The notes under the pieces were generated by a model. That model was not told where the DNA came from, did not search any database, and saw only the letters and a program-made list of their open reading frames with translations. DNA of 64,000 bases from Spirochaetota bacterium (GTDB lineage: Bacteria > Spirochaetota > UBA4802 > UBA5368), in the NCBI GenBank assembly GCA_004297825.1, contig SCSX01000010.1, positions 1 to 64,000 of the forward strand. Direction: 5' to 3'. This document shows, in pieces, positions 10,727 to 19,195 of this stretch (positions are counted from its first letter, which is position 1; each line of letters starts with the position of its first letter). Made by a program: the position numbers and the translations under genes.

Positions 10727-12802
10727 ATGGGTCTGCTCGAAAAGGCGCTCCAGTATAAAAAAGAAATAAACAGCCGTGGGGGCAAAACGCTCATCGATAA
10801 AATCCAGGGGCCCGCGGAAACAGAAATTATGCGAACAACGGATGATGGAATCCGCCGGAAGAGCGACAAGGTGCGTGCTGATGCCGCGGTCACAAACCTG
10901 CCGGGAGGTGACGTATCCATGGTAACCGATGATGAGCTATTCAAACTGCCCGGTGAGAGCTCCCCGGTTAAGCCGGATGCACAGCCCGAGGCAGATGATG
11001 AACCCGTGCAGGAAAACAAGTCTGCCGGGGAAATCAGTCGTCCCCGTCCCGAGGTACCCGGCGAAATCGATCCCCTGACGGCCGAAGATGAGCCGCCGGT
11101 TTTGATCAACAAACTTGACCTCCAGGGACTGGATGAGACCCAGCCCGGCGGCGCGAAACTGCGGGAACAAAATATCATGCGCGACACAGCCGTTGAATTC
11201 CCGGAAATCGGTGACAATGCCGCACGTCATGATTTTACGCCTGACGAAAAACAGGGCCCTGAAAATACGGCGATCCCGGGGCAGGAGAAATTCGACCGGG
11301 ATAAATTTCGATCGGAGCTTCCTGAGCGTATCGGACAGACGACGCGGCATAATAAGAAATTTCATGACTTTATGGTGTTATATGAGATCGGCAAGGAAAT
11401 CGTGCGCGCGGAGACCAGGAGCGAATTGTACGACGTGATACTATTTTCGGTCATGGGTCAGATCGGCACGTCTTCCGCGTCGATTATCATTCCCGAAGAG
11501 AAAGACCCCGGCGTCTGGACGATCGTCGAGTCCCGGGGCATCGTCTTGAAAAATAAGCAGATGCCGTTAAGGGACAAAGGCGGGATTCTCTCGGCCATCA
11601 TCGGCAGGCGGGAGATTATCGACCTGGATGAATATAAGAACCTCCCCGAATTCGAAGAAGAATACTTTCGGCTTATCTCGATAGATGCGCGGCTCTTGTG
11701 CCCCCTCACGACCGACGGAAGGACGCCCGGCGTGATCGTTGTGGGAGAAAAAATCACCATTGGCGACTATACCGATGCGGAAAAGGATTTCATGGTCTCG
11801 ATTGCGGAAATTGCCGCAATGGTATTCAGAAAAATCGCGACGATTGAGGAGCTCCAGAAGTTCTCGATATCATTCAAGGAGGACATCGGGCTCAACAGCG
11901 CAATCGGTGAGCTCATGAACGGCATTACACGGTGCGTGAGCGTTGATTCGGCAAACGCCCTTGCCAGGGAGGAACTCGCAAAGCTCGGCTTGTCGAGCTA
12001 CGCCCTCTTTATTCGGGCCGGAAAGAACGACGCTTTCGTACCCGTACTCACCGAGAAGGAGGATCGCCTGGGACTCGTCGGGGAGGGGCATACGATCCCC
12101 CTTGATCATCCCCTGGTGCCGTACCTGCTGGAGATGAAAGAAGGTTCCAGGATATCCGCCTTTCAGGATATTACCGTCATCAGGAATTCGTTCACGGAGC
12201 CCATGCTCAGGAAGATGTCGCAGTTTTGGGTGTTCCCCTACAAGTCGGGCGGAAATCTCCTCGGGTTCATGACCGTATTCCATATGGAGGAAAAAGAATA
12301 TCCGCAGGGCCTTCACCTTCATCTCGACAGGTTATCGAAGCTGCTCATTTCGTATACCATCAATATGCGCTCCCTGGGAACCGGGGATGCCGGATTTGTC
12401 GATACAATCGACCCGGTCATCAGGAGACTGCAAAAGTCGTTTAACGGGACGAAGGATCTGGGTATACCTTTCACACTCGTGATGCTGTCGATCAAGAATT
12501 TCAAGCGTTATCACAGCCTTTACGGAAACGAAGACGCGAACGCCCTCATCGAGCGTTGCGAAAAAACGATTTCTTCAAGGCTCTCCGATTCCGATTATGC
12601 GGTCAGGGTAGAACGCAACAAGATACTCATAGTGCTTCCCGGGAAAAACAAAAAGTTCGCGATCACCCTCGCCAACACCATCCGCAACGAAATTGGCCAG
12701 CTATTTCACAGGAAGGAAATGCAGCTGATGCTGATGTACCTGACCGCGGAATACCCGGAAGATGGAGAAGACGTATTCGCCCTTCTTGACGCCATAGAAT
12801 AA
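10727..12802 (+). CDS. GAF-domain protein with degenerate GGDEF-like C terminus
   Basis: A 691-residue cytoplasmic protein. Residues 1-200 are low-complexity and acidic. Residues about 215-370 form a GAF-type sensor domain (FHDFMVLYEIGKEIV... to ...AEKDFMVSIAEIAAMVF). Residues 375-550 resemble a second, diverged GAF domain. The C-terminal 130 residues have the fold pattern of a diguanylate cyclase (FTLVMLSIKNFKRYHSLYG, then ISSRLSDSDYAVR, then ILIVLPG), but the GGDEF signature is replaced by ERNKI at residues 629-633. Cyclase activity is therefore unlikely; the domain may bind a nucleotide or a partner. It follows the acidic protein gene by one base, indicating a two-gene operon. Confidence 0.75.
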   Translation: MGLLEKALQYKKEINSRGGKTLIDKIQGPAETEIMRTTDDGIRRKSDKVRADAAVTNLPGGDVSMVTDDELFKLPGESSPVKPDAQPEADDEPVQENKSAGEISRPRPEVPGEIDPLTAEDEPPVLINKLDLQGLDETQPGGAKLREQNIMRDTAVEFPEIGDNAARHDFTPDEKQGPENTAIPGQEKFDRDKFRSELPERIGQTTRHNKKFHDFMVLYEIGKEIVRAETRSELYDVILFSVMGQIGTSSASIIIPEEKDPGVWTIVESRGIVLKNKQMPLRDKGGILSAIIGRREIIDLDEYKNLPEFEEEYFRLISIDARLLCPLTTDGRTPGVIVVGEKITIGDYTDAEKDFMVSIAEIAAMVFRKIATIEELQKFSISFKEDIGLNSAIGELMNGITRCVSVDSANALAREELAKLGLSSYALFIRAGKNDAFVPVLTEKEDRLGLVGEGHTIPLDHPLVPYLLEMKEGSRISAFQDITVIRNSFTEPMLRKMSQFWVFPYKSGGNLLGFMTVFHMEEKEYPQGLHLHLDRLSKLLISYTINMRSLGTGDAGFVDTIDPVIRRLQKSFNGTKDLGIPFTLVMLSIKNFKRYHSLYGNEDANALIERCEKTISSRLSDSDYAVRVERNKILIVLPGKNKKFAITLANTIRNEIGQLFHRKEMQLMLMYLTAEYPEDGEDVFALLDAIE

Positions 12803-12834
12803 ATCGACAGTCGAAATCCGCCGCACGGGATGCA

Positions 12835-13776
12835 TTAATGGGGACTAAGGAGCATGCCGGGGTTCACAGGCCGGCACCCCTTGCGTACCTCGAAATGAAG
12901 GTGCGGTCCCGTGGTGCGCCCCGAATTCCCTGAAAGCGCTATAGGCTCACCGGCCCCAACCTCCGCGCCAAGCGGCGCAAGCGCCCTGTTCAGGTGCCCA
13001 TAGTAGGAATAATAATCATAGGGATGCTGGATTATCACGAGCATTCCGTAGCCACCGTAAAAGCCGGAATACACCACCTTGCCCGCACGGGAAGAGTATA
13101 CCGTGGTATTGACGGGACAGGCAATGTCGATGCCGCGGTGAAAATCGAGGGCATTGTTCAGCGGGTCCCGTCTCATCCCGAATCCGGAGGTTTTCTGGCC
13201 GCTCCGCAGAGGATTTGAAAATGCCGTACCCAGGAATAGGGCGCGCTCGGTAGAGGTGATTCCTGCACCAGGAATAAAGACATACCCCGATTCGGGAAGC
13301 CTGGACGCGTTACAACGGGAAATGTATTTCGCTTCGATGCCGGTAGCGCGCGCGATGGCGGGAAAGGTTTCTCCCGTGGATACGCGATAAGCGATTCCCC
13401 GCATGTTTGGAATGTACAAATCCCTTCCCTGTGCCACGTCAAGGGGTGAAGAGAGGGCATTGATCGATATAATGGTGTCGAGGTTCTGGGAGGTCGCCGC
13501 GCAAATGGTCCAGATCGATTCCCCGGTGCGCACCTTGTATCTTAAAAAACGCAGAGACGGGAGCTCGGCGGCATCCCTGCTCCCCTTGATGACGGACACG
13601 GCGGATGCGATATCGGCGCGCAGCGCCTTGATCTGCTCCGAGGTGAGGGCAAGCGACTCGATGTCGGCGATTTTTCCGGCATGGGCGGTCTTGGGCGTGA
13701 AGGTTACAAGAAGAATGCACGCCGATAACGTCGCGAGGACATGTAGTATCGGACCCCTGTTTTTCCCATATGACAT
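12835..13776 (-). CDS. Secreted LysM and M23-family peptidoglycan endopeptidase
   Basis: A 313-residue exported protein with a signal peptide ending near AHAG (about residue 33). Two LysM-like peptidoglycan-binding segments follow (about 80-123, starting YKVRTGESIW, and 129-170, starting YRVSTGETF). The C-terminal M23 domain carries the zinc ligands His213 and Asp217 (HRGID) and His294 (in HLHFE). Enzymes of this class cut peptide cross-bridges in the wall. A bactofilin gene lies about 1 kb away on the other strand, and bactofilin plus M23 peptidase is a known cell-shape partnership. The downstream neighbour is convergent, 32 bases away. Confidence 0.93.
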   Translation of the reverse strand: MSYGKNRGPILHVLATLSACILLVTFTPKTAHAGKIADIESLALTSEQIKALRADIASAVSVIKGSRDAAELPSLRFLRYKVRTGESIWTICAATSQNLDTIISINALSSPLDVAQGRDLYIPNMRGIAYRVSTGETFPAIARATGIEAKYISRCNASRLPESGYVFIPGAGITSTERALFLGTAFSNPLRSGQKTSGFGMRRDPLNNALDFHRGIDIACPVNTTVYSSRAGKVVYSGFYGGYGMLVIIQHPYDYYSYYGHLNRALAPLGAEVGAGEPIALSGNSGRTTGPHLHFEVRKGCRPVNPGMLLSPH

Positions 13777-13796
13777 AATCTGGACCTTTGGTTTTA

Positions 13797-13824
13797 CTAT
13801 CGGCCCGATGCCACTATTAATTGA
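13797..13824 (-). promoter_or_regulatory. Possible sigma-28-like promoter for the M23 peptidase gene
   Basis: On the minus strand, GCCGATAG (13797-13804) matches seven of eight bases of the sigma-28 -10 element. Upstream at 16 bases lies TCAA (13821-13824), three of four for TAAA, with spacing one base longer than ideal. It sits 21 bases before the start codon. This is a weak candidate. Confidence 0.25.
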
Positions 13825-13859
13825 GGAATAAATATTTTAATTGCATATTCGGGCGGACG

Positions 13860-14702
13860 ATGGTAGCTTATGAAAACCGGACGGGATTTTCCGAAACCTC
13901 GCAGCGAATAAGTGTTGAATTTATGGATGAAAATAAAGAAAAGGCTCTGAAAGTCGTCAAATCCATCAAGGCCCTTGAAGGCGTGATCAAGACAAGCCGA
14001 AGCCCGGAACAGAAAGCGCGGGTCAAGAAGGATATAGAAGCGCTGCGTGAAAAACTGGGTGAGATATACCCGAACACGGACCTGCAGGACCTGGAGCAGA
14101 TGCTGGGCGCAGAGTTCATGGCTCCGCCGGCCCAGGCAAAAATCGATTTCACGCGCTTCCCCAGCCTTGTCGCCGTTGAAATGAAGCAGTTCTCGCCGTA
14201 CAAGAGCGATGAGGATTTCAACATCGCGGCGAGCATCAAGACTCACTTCGAACAGAATATATGGGGAATTATCACCGAGCAGCACACGAAGCTCGATTAT
14301 TCGAATTCCGGGGTTCGGGACGGACTCTACCGAAAACTCGATCAATGCGGGAGGGGACTCAACCAGTTCCAGCTCACCATCTCGGATATCGAGAAGACGA
14401 AGTCAACGGAATACAGCGGCCAGCTCACCCAAATGCGGATCAAGCAGGCGCGTATTTTCCTTTTCGAATTGAGCGAGTTTTTTAAAGCGGCGAAGACGCT
14501 CATAACCAGCTTGATTTCGGACGCCGAATTCGGCGGGACCATGGTGCTCAATCCCGATGATACGATAGAATACGCGCAGTACGAGGAAAACCACTTCTTC
14601 GAGGGCAAGACCGTGCTGGAGGCCCTCAAATACATGAAGGATTTCCTGGGTGAGGCCCTTCAGGTCATTAACGTTCCCGATATTAAAAAGGCCGATCGCT
14701 GA
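13860..14702 (+). CDS. Conserved-looking helical protein upstream of bactofilin, unknown function
   Basis: I do not recognise this protein of about 280 residues. It is predicted almost wholly alpha-helical and soluble, with a coiled-coil-prone N-terminal third (ENKEKALKVVKSIKALEGVI ... KKDIEALREKL). The middle contains QNIWGIITEQHTKLDYSNSG and the C terminus HFFEGKTVLEALKYMKDFLG. No signal peptide or catalytic motif is seen. It lies between the divergent M23 peptidase gene and the bactofilin gene 93 bases downstream, so a role in the cell-shape machinery is possible by position only. The start is uncertain: ATG at 13860 has a weak GGCGGA before it, and ATG at 13923 is an alternative. Confidence 0.7.
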   Translation: MVAYENRTGFSETSQRISVEFMDENKEKALKVVKSIKALEGVIKTSRSPEQKARVKKDIEALREKLGEIYPNTDLQDLEQMLGAEFMAPPAQAKIDFTRFPSLVAVEMKQFSPYKSDEDFNIAASIKTHFEQNIWGIITEQHTKLDYSNSGVRDGLYRKLDQCGRGLNQFQLTISDIEKTKSTEYSGQLTQMRIKQARIFLFELSEFFKAAKTLITSLISDAEFGGTMVLNPDDTIEYAQYEENHFFEGKTVLEALKYMKDFLGEALQVINVPDIKKADR

Positions 14703-14795
14703 CTTTTCCAAAATCGGCAGGCGGCGTGTTTTCATATTGACATATTTTAAAACCGGCTCAGCATAGCGTTTAAAATAACAGTTCCAGAGGTTGTG

Positions 14796-15221
14796 ATGGC
14801 CCTTACCAAGATAGGCGGAGATGTCGCGAGCAATATAATCGGCGAAAATTCTTATTTTACGGGCAGATTCCTGATAAACGGGTCGCTTAAAATAGACGGC
14901 AGGTTCGAGGGCAAGTACCTGCAGGCGGACCAGCTTTATATCGGGACCACGGGCAAAATAAAGACGAACATCAACGCGGTCTCCGTCATCGTTGAAGGAT
15001 TGGTGATCGGCAATATCAACGCATCAAGCCGCGTCCTGCTCATGCCCACGGCGAAGATATACGGCGACATCAAGACGCCGGAACTCATCATACAGAACGG
15101 TGTGATCCTCGAGGGGCGCTGCACCATTGCGAACGATTTAAAATCATCCGCGAAGGATCTTATCGAACTGGAATACGACAAGAACAAGCTTATTCCCGAG
15201 GAGTTTCTTGCACGGCAGTAG
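14796..15221 (+). CDS. Bactofilin, polymer-forming cytoskeletal protein
   Basis: A 141-residue protein with the DUF583/bactofilin beta-helix pattern. Short strands alternate with glycine turns: GENSYFTGRFLINGSLKIDG, then FEGKYLQADQLYIG, then GKIKTNINAVSVIVEG and NINASSRVLLMPTAKIYGDI. Bactofilins polymerise without nucleotide into membrane-associated filaments that position wall enzymes. ATG at 14796 has AGAGG at suitable distance; GTG at 14793 is too close to it. The 3' end overlaps pdxA by 14 bases. The nearby M23 peptidase is the expected functional partner. Confidence 0.93.
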   Translation: MALTKIGGDVASNIIGENSYFTGRFLINGSLKIDGRFEGKYLQADQLYIGTTGKIKTNINAVSVIVEGLVIGNINASSRVLLMPTAKIYGDIKTPELIIQNGVILEGRCTIANDLKSSAKDLIELEYDKNKLIPEEFLARQ

Positions 15222-16212
15222 ACTGGTCGCGGGGATCACGCTCGGTGATCCCGCTGGAATCGGCCCCGAGGTGGCCCTCGCTGCCGTAAATTCGCTTAAC
15301 GATGATTCTATAAATTGCGTTCTTATCGGCCGGCAAGACGTGCTCGCCGGGAACCATCCCGGGCTTTTCTCGAACTACCGCGTACTTTCAAATGAGCAAG
15401 AGTTCGCATCGGTTCTTCCCGGCAAAAACTACCTCTACGACGTGCCCTCGGGCGATCCGGTGCCGGCGCCTGGACAGGGAAGCGTGCTTACCGGACTGGA
15501 ATCCATGCGCTATATCGATGCCGCACTCGATTTGTGGAAAAAGAAAAAAATCGATTATATTGTCACCGGCCCCGTCAGCAAGGGATTGATCGGGAAAGCC
15601 GGTTTCCCGTTCACCGGGCACACCGAATACCTCGCGGACGCGCTCGGGGAGCGCGCCCCGTACATGATGATGCACTCGGAGGATTTCCGTGTGCTCCTGG
15701 TCACCACGCACGCCCCGCTGGATCGCGTTACGGGGATGATAACCGTCCAATCCATCCTGCAGACGATTCGCACCGGCCACAAGGCGATCCTGGCTATAGA
15801 CGGCCGGAAGGGAAAGCTCGCGATCGCGGGTCTTGATCCCCATTGCGGGGATGACGGCGCTATAGGCGATTTTGACACGCGGGTGACGGCGGCGGCGGTC
15901 GCCGCCGCGCGCGAGGAGGGGGTGGATATCGAAGGTCCGATATCGGCAGATGCGCTGTTTGTCCCCGCACGGTGGAAGCGTTACAACCTCGCGATCGCGC
16001 ACTACCACGACCAAGGCCTTATCCCCTTTAAGATGCTTGCGTTCGAGACCGGGGTAAACGTCACCCTGGGGCTCTCCATGACCAGGACCTCCGTCGATCA
16101 CGGCACGGCCTTCGATATCGCGGGGAAGGGACGTGCGAGCTATACGAGCATGGTGAGCGCAATCCGGCTGGGTTTTAAACTGGAGACCGGCAGAAGGGGG
16201 TCGGGAAGCTGA
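15208..16212 (+). CDS. pdxA: 4-hydroxythreonine-4-phosphate dehydrogenase (PdxA)
   Basis: A 334-residue enzyme that oxidises 4-phosphohydroxythreonine in pyridoxal phosphate synthesis. The N-terminal motif GDPAGIGPE is at residues 13-21. The metal ligands expected from the E. coli enzyme are present as His168 (VTTHAP), His212 (LDPHCGDDG) and His267 (HYHDQG). TTG is the start codon, supported by AGGAG five bases upstream and by the normal family N terminus. The gene overlaps the bactofilin gene by 14 bases, so translation is likely coupled, although no functional link is obvious. Confidence 0.95.
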   Translation: MHGSRLVAGITLGDPAGIGPEVALAAVNSLNDDSINCVLIGRQDVLAGNHPGLFSNYRVLSNEQEFASVLPGKNYLYDVPSGDPVPAPGQGSVLTGLESMRYIDAALDLWKKKKIDYIVTGPVSKGLIGKAGFPFTGHTEYLADALGERAPYMMMHSEDFRVLLVTTHAPLDRVTGMITVQSILQTIRTGHKAILAIDGRKGKLAIAGLDPHCGDDGAIGDFDTRVTAAAVAAAREEGVDIEGPISADALFVPARWKRYNLAIAHYHDQGLIPFKMLAFETGVNVTLGLSMTRTSVDHGTAFDIAGKGRASYTSMVSAIRLGFKLETGRRGSGS

Positions 16213-16224
16213 TCGTCGCCCGGT

Positions 16225-16671
16225 TCATCGCGAGATGAGCGCGACGATTCGCGCGCATGCATCGGCGGCGGCTGCATCGATGGAATCACCTTCGGCGGCC
16301 ACGGTGTGTACCGTGTGCAGCGCGGTGCCGACACCGCGGACCTTCACGAGCAGTTTCAGGCGCGCGTGTGACGGGTACCGGCGAATCTCCTGGTGGGATT
16401 CATCTGAATAGGCGAACACCTCCCCGGGGGGCGCGATATCGATAATGACCAGATCGAGCCGGGAATGCTCCCCCAGGGTGATCTTTCCCTCCAGGCATCC
16501 CGTGAGGGCCTCCCCGAGCCCGGGCACCGACGCCGTTTCATGCGCAAACCTTACGGAGATGCGTGGACCTTCAAGCACGGCGGGACCATGCCGCGTACAG
16601 GCAAGCGCCGCCACGATTGAGAAAGCCATAAGCGCCGCCCGTATGCGCCGGTTCACGAGACTACGGCGCAT
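16225..16671 (-). CDS. Putative lipoprotein, unknown function
   Basis: A 148-residue protein with a lipoprotein signal peptide: a basic start (MRRSLVNRRIR), a hydrophobic core (AALMAFSIVAALA) and the lipobox Cys in AALAC at about residue 25. The mature part has beta-strand character (ISVRFAHETASV, LDLVIIDIAPPGE, ARLKLLVKVRGVG) and a small alanine-rich C-terminal helix. No family is recognised. It is encoded opposite to and convergent with pdxA, 12 bases away. An upstream ATG at 16707 is in frame but would spoil the signal peptide. Confidence 0.65.
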   Translation of the reverse strand: MRRSLVNRRIRAALMAFSIVAALACTRHGPAVLEGPRISVRFAHETASVPGLGEALTGCLEGKITLGEHSRLDLVIIDIAPPGEVFAYSDESHQEIRRYPSHARLKLLVKVRGVGTALHTVHTVAAEGDSIDAAAADACARIVALISR

Positions 16672-16836
16672 GGCGCCGGAACAACAGGGTGTCTGCAGGG
16701 GCCGCATTGATTTAATAGTTCAGTGCGGTATTTTGGGGGCCGATATATAACTATGTAAAGATTTTTTCTCTTGCCCGCTTCGGGCCGGGGTCTCAATGTA
16801 TTCATATACACCATGTGGTCAGGTTCTATACCGGCG

Positions 16837-17280
16837 ATGGACAAAACGCTTCTCATAAAATCGGTTTTCCTGTTCATGTCCCTCTGGGGATTTACCATTG
16901 CATTCATGTGGTTCCGACCCCGGATCGAGGCTTTCTGGAAGGTGATCGCCACGCTCATCTTCCTGTTTTACCTGTGGTTTTTCTGGGAAAACCTCAACAG
17001 CGGATACGCGCTGTTTTTGCAGAACTGGTACACGGTGATTGTCGATTTCATCAAGGAAACGATCGCGCTCGTGTTCGTCAACCTCTTCCTCTTCTGGCCC
17101 CTCTCGCTGATAATACTTTTCTACAAGTCGGACGATATCGGCGCGGAGCGGCTCCTCCGGTTCATGTGCATCCTCACCCTGGCACTGTGGATACTTTTCG
17201 TGGCCTACGTATACTATGAAAAGGGCATCGACAGTTTCTTCTATGAAAAGCTGAAAGAATTCATTCCCGATGCGCGCTGA
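16837..17280 (+). CDS. Small integral membrane protein, unknown function
   Basis: A protein of about 147 residues with three to four predicted membrane segments: LLIKSVFLFMSLWGFTIAFM, VIATLIFLFYLWFFWENL, IALVFVNLFLFWPLSLIILF and LLRFMCILTLALWILFVAYV. The loops carry charged residues (YKSDDIGAERL), and the tail EKLKEFIPDAR is probably cytoplasmic. No family is recognised. Start codons at 16813 and 16771 are also in frame, and none has a clear ribosome binding site. The TPR gene follows 32 bases downstream on the same strand, so co-transcription is likely. Confidence 0.65.
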   Translation: MDKTLLIKSVFLFMSLWGFTIAFMWFRPRIEAFWKVIATLIFLFYLWFFWENLNSGYALFLQNWYTVIVDFIKETIALVFVNLFLFWPLSLIILFYKSDDIGAERLLRFMCILTLALWILFVAYVYYEKGIDSFFYEKLKEFIPDAR

Positions 17281-17312
17281 AAGCGTGATCCGGGAAGAAT
17301 ACGGGGATGTGA

Positions 17313-17837
17313 ATGCCCGCCCTTCATAAGTATTCGGGGGTCCGATTCGCTTCAAGGCTTTGTGCGGTGCTTATCTTGTTACCATGCCTTGTATTCCAGG
17401 GAAGCGCGGCTTTTTCCCGGGAAAATTCCACCGGCCTTTACGAGCAGGGAGCAAACCTCGCGTTGCAGGGTAAAATCGACGATGCCATCGCCAGCTTTAA
17501 ACGGTCCCTTGAGCTCAATCCGTATTACTCGAAGGCCCATTACGGCCTGGGAAAGGCATACCTGACCAGGGAAGGGCGGCTCGGGGATGCGGTGCGCCAT
17601 CTCCGGCGCTCCGTGGAGCTCGATGCGAGAATGGCCTCTGCGCATTTTTACCTGGGGCTTGCATTCATGTTCCAGAGGAATTACGAGAAGTCCGTACATT
17701 CCTTCCAGCGCGCATACGATTACGATCCGGGGATGGTCGAGGCGCTCTACAACATCGCGTCGATCTACGACTACCTGGGGCTTGGTTACCAGGTAAAGAT
17801 ATTTTACGCCAAGTTCCTGCAGGAGAGCGCGGAATAA
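17313..17837 (+). CDS. Exported TPR-repeat protein
   Basis: A 174-residue protein with an N-terminal signal peptide (hydrophobic core LCAVLILLPCLVFQ, cleavage near SAAFS). Three to four tetratricopeptide repeats follow, with the usual A..A and P signatures: GLYEQGANLALQGKIDDAIA, SLELNPYYSKAHYGLGKAYL, SVELDARMASAHFYLGLAFM and AYDYDPGMVEALYNIASIY. TPR proteins act as protein-binding scaffolds, here presumably in the periplasm or at the membrane. The gene ends six bases before a bidirectional terminator. Its partner cannot be told from the sequence. Confidence 0.85.
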   Translation: MPALHKYSGVRFASRLCAVLILLPCLVFQGSAAFSRENSTGLYEQGANLALQGKIDDAIASFKRSLELNPYYSKAHYGLGKAYLTREGRLGDAVRHLRRSVELDARMASAHFYLGLAFMFQRNYEKSVHSFQRAYDYDPGMVEALYNIASIYDYLGLGYQVKIFYAKFLQESAE

Positions 17838-17872
17838 AAAAAGGGCGCGGATTTCATCCGCGCCCTTTTTTT
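17836..17872. terminator. Bidirectional intrinsic terminator between convergent genes
   Basis: GGGCGCGGA (17843-17851) pairs perfectly with TCCGCGCCC (17857-17865) over the loop TTTCA. A-runs on the left and T-runs on the right mean it can stop transcription of the TPR gene on the plus strand and of the OmpL47-like gene on the minus strand. Confidence 0.92.
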
Positions 17873-17878
17873 ATTAGA

Positions 17879-19018
17879 TTACTCGGTTACAGTCTCGATG
17901 GTGGTCTGCGGCGGCAGAACGTCTACGAACACGGACAGGATGGCGGTATTTGAAACGTTGCCCATCTTATCCAGCGCCTTTGCTTCAATCAGGTGCTCAC
18001 CGTTGTTCGCGAAGGCTATCTCGCCCTTGTAGGCTTCGAAATCGCCCTTGCCGTCTACGCGAACGAGAATCGCGGCGATGCCGGATTCGTTGTCCGTCCC
18101 GGCAACGCTGTACTTGTATTCGGTGGACGCTATATTTTTCCCGTCCTTGTTCACGAATTCCTTGTCGGCCTTGAGCTCGATCGAAGGCGCTACGTTGTCC
18201 ATGAAGATCTTGATCGCGCCGTTCTTTATCTCGATATCCTTCCCGGCATCGTCAACAAGCTTGAGCGTAAAGTTTTCCGTAAGGTTGGTGACGTTGTCCA
18301 TCGACTTTGCCTTGAGCTCGATATCGCCGTCGGTCAATATGCTGAAGCTGGTCACGTACTCGGAATACTCCTTGCCGTTGACCGAATAATCGGTCCGGCT
18401 GACGCCGGCGCCCGCATCCTTCGCCGTTACCGTAAACGCCATGGTCCTGGCTCCGAAATACTTGTCCCCAATCTTCATGATCGGCCTGTTCGACGTGATG
18501 ACGACGTCCGGGGCCGTGTTGTCAATGATGACGCGGAACATCTTTTCGTCCTCGCGGTTGCCCAGCTTGTCGGTCGCGAAATAGGTAATCGTGTACTTGC
18601 CTTCCTGGTCGAGGGCGAACGGCTTGTCGTACGTCACGGCCTCGCCGCCGTTTACCTTGTACTCGGTCTTGTCGAGGAGGATGTTGTCGCTCGTGTTCAG
18701 CTTGAAGCTGACCTTGGAGTTGGCATAGGTGTTAAGCCCGTCATAGAAGGCTTTCGCCTGAAGGGTGACGGTGCCCGCCTTCACGTTCTCGTCCTTGGGG
18801 ACTTCGACCGTTTCGATCTTCTCGTCACCGGCCATGTCCTCGGCCTTTTTCTCTTCCTTGACATCGGCCTTCTTTTCTTCTTTTGCGTCGGCCTTTTTTT
18901 CTTCGGCCGGTTTGGCGGCATCTTTCGCCGGTTCAACCTTGTCCTGGGCGACGGTTATGGAAGTAATGAAAATAGCGAAAGAAAAACACACGCATACGCT
19001 CAAAAACCTTTTAAGCAT
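17879..19018 (-). CDS. OmpL47-like exported protein with Ig-like repeats
   Basis: A 379-residue exported protein with a signal peptide (LSVCVCFSFAIFITSITVAQ). Residues about 25-60 are a lysine/glutamate tandem repeat (EEKKADAKEEKKADVKEEKK), followed by three or more Ig-like segments of the OmpL47/Ig_7 type. Typical traces are TEYKVNGGEAVTYDKPF, GKYTITYFATDKLGN, VIIDNTAPDVVIT, RTDYSVNGKEYSEY and VDVLPPQT. Such domains occur in leptospiral surface proteins. ATG at 19018 is chosen because GGGAGG lies eight bases upstream. The gene stands alone on the minus strand between the bidirectional terminator and a divergent lipoprotein gene. Confidence 0.85.
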   Translation of the reverse strand: MLKRFLSVCVCFSFAIFITSITVAQDKVEPAKDAAKPAEEKKADAKEEKKADVKEEKKAEDMAGDEKIETVEVPKDENVKAGTVTLQAKAFYDGLNTYANSKVSFKLNTSDNILLDKTEYKVNGGEAVTYDKPFALDQEGKYTITYFATDKLGNREDEKMFRVIIDNTAPDVVITSNRPIMKIGDKYFGARTMAFTVTAKDAGAGVSRTDYSVNGKEYSEYVTSFSILTDGDIELKAKSMDNVTNLTENFTLKLVDDAGKDIEIKNGAIKIFMDNVAPSIELKADKEFVNKDGKNIASTEYKYSVAGTDNESGIAAILVRVDGKGDFEAYKGEIAFANNGEHLIEAKALDKMGNVSNTAILSVFVDVLPPQTTIETVTE

Positions 19019-19195
19019 AGGAAAACCTCCCTCATTGATGTTTATTCGCATAATTTATAGTACATTCATGTACTTGTATATCAGCCCCGGACGGGCGGTG
19101 TGATACGATAAAATTCGTGTCCCGGACTTAATAGGGGTGATGTTACTAACGATTTTTTTGTTGTCAATAGATATTTGGCATTATTTAGTTTAAAA

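Noticed and set aside
17993-19060. Long plus-strand frame opposite the OmpL47-like gene
   Set aside because: It mirrors the real gene and its composition (many V, L, G, R) is typical of an antisense shadow; the minus-strand product has a signal peptide and known domains.
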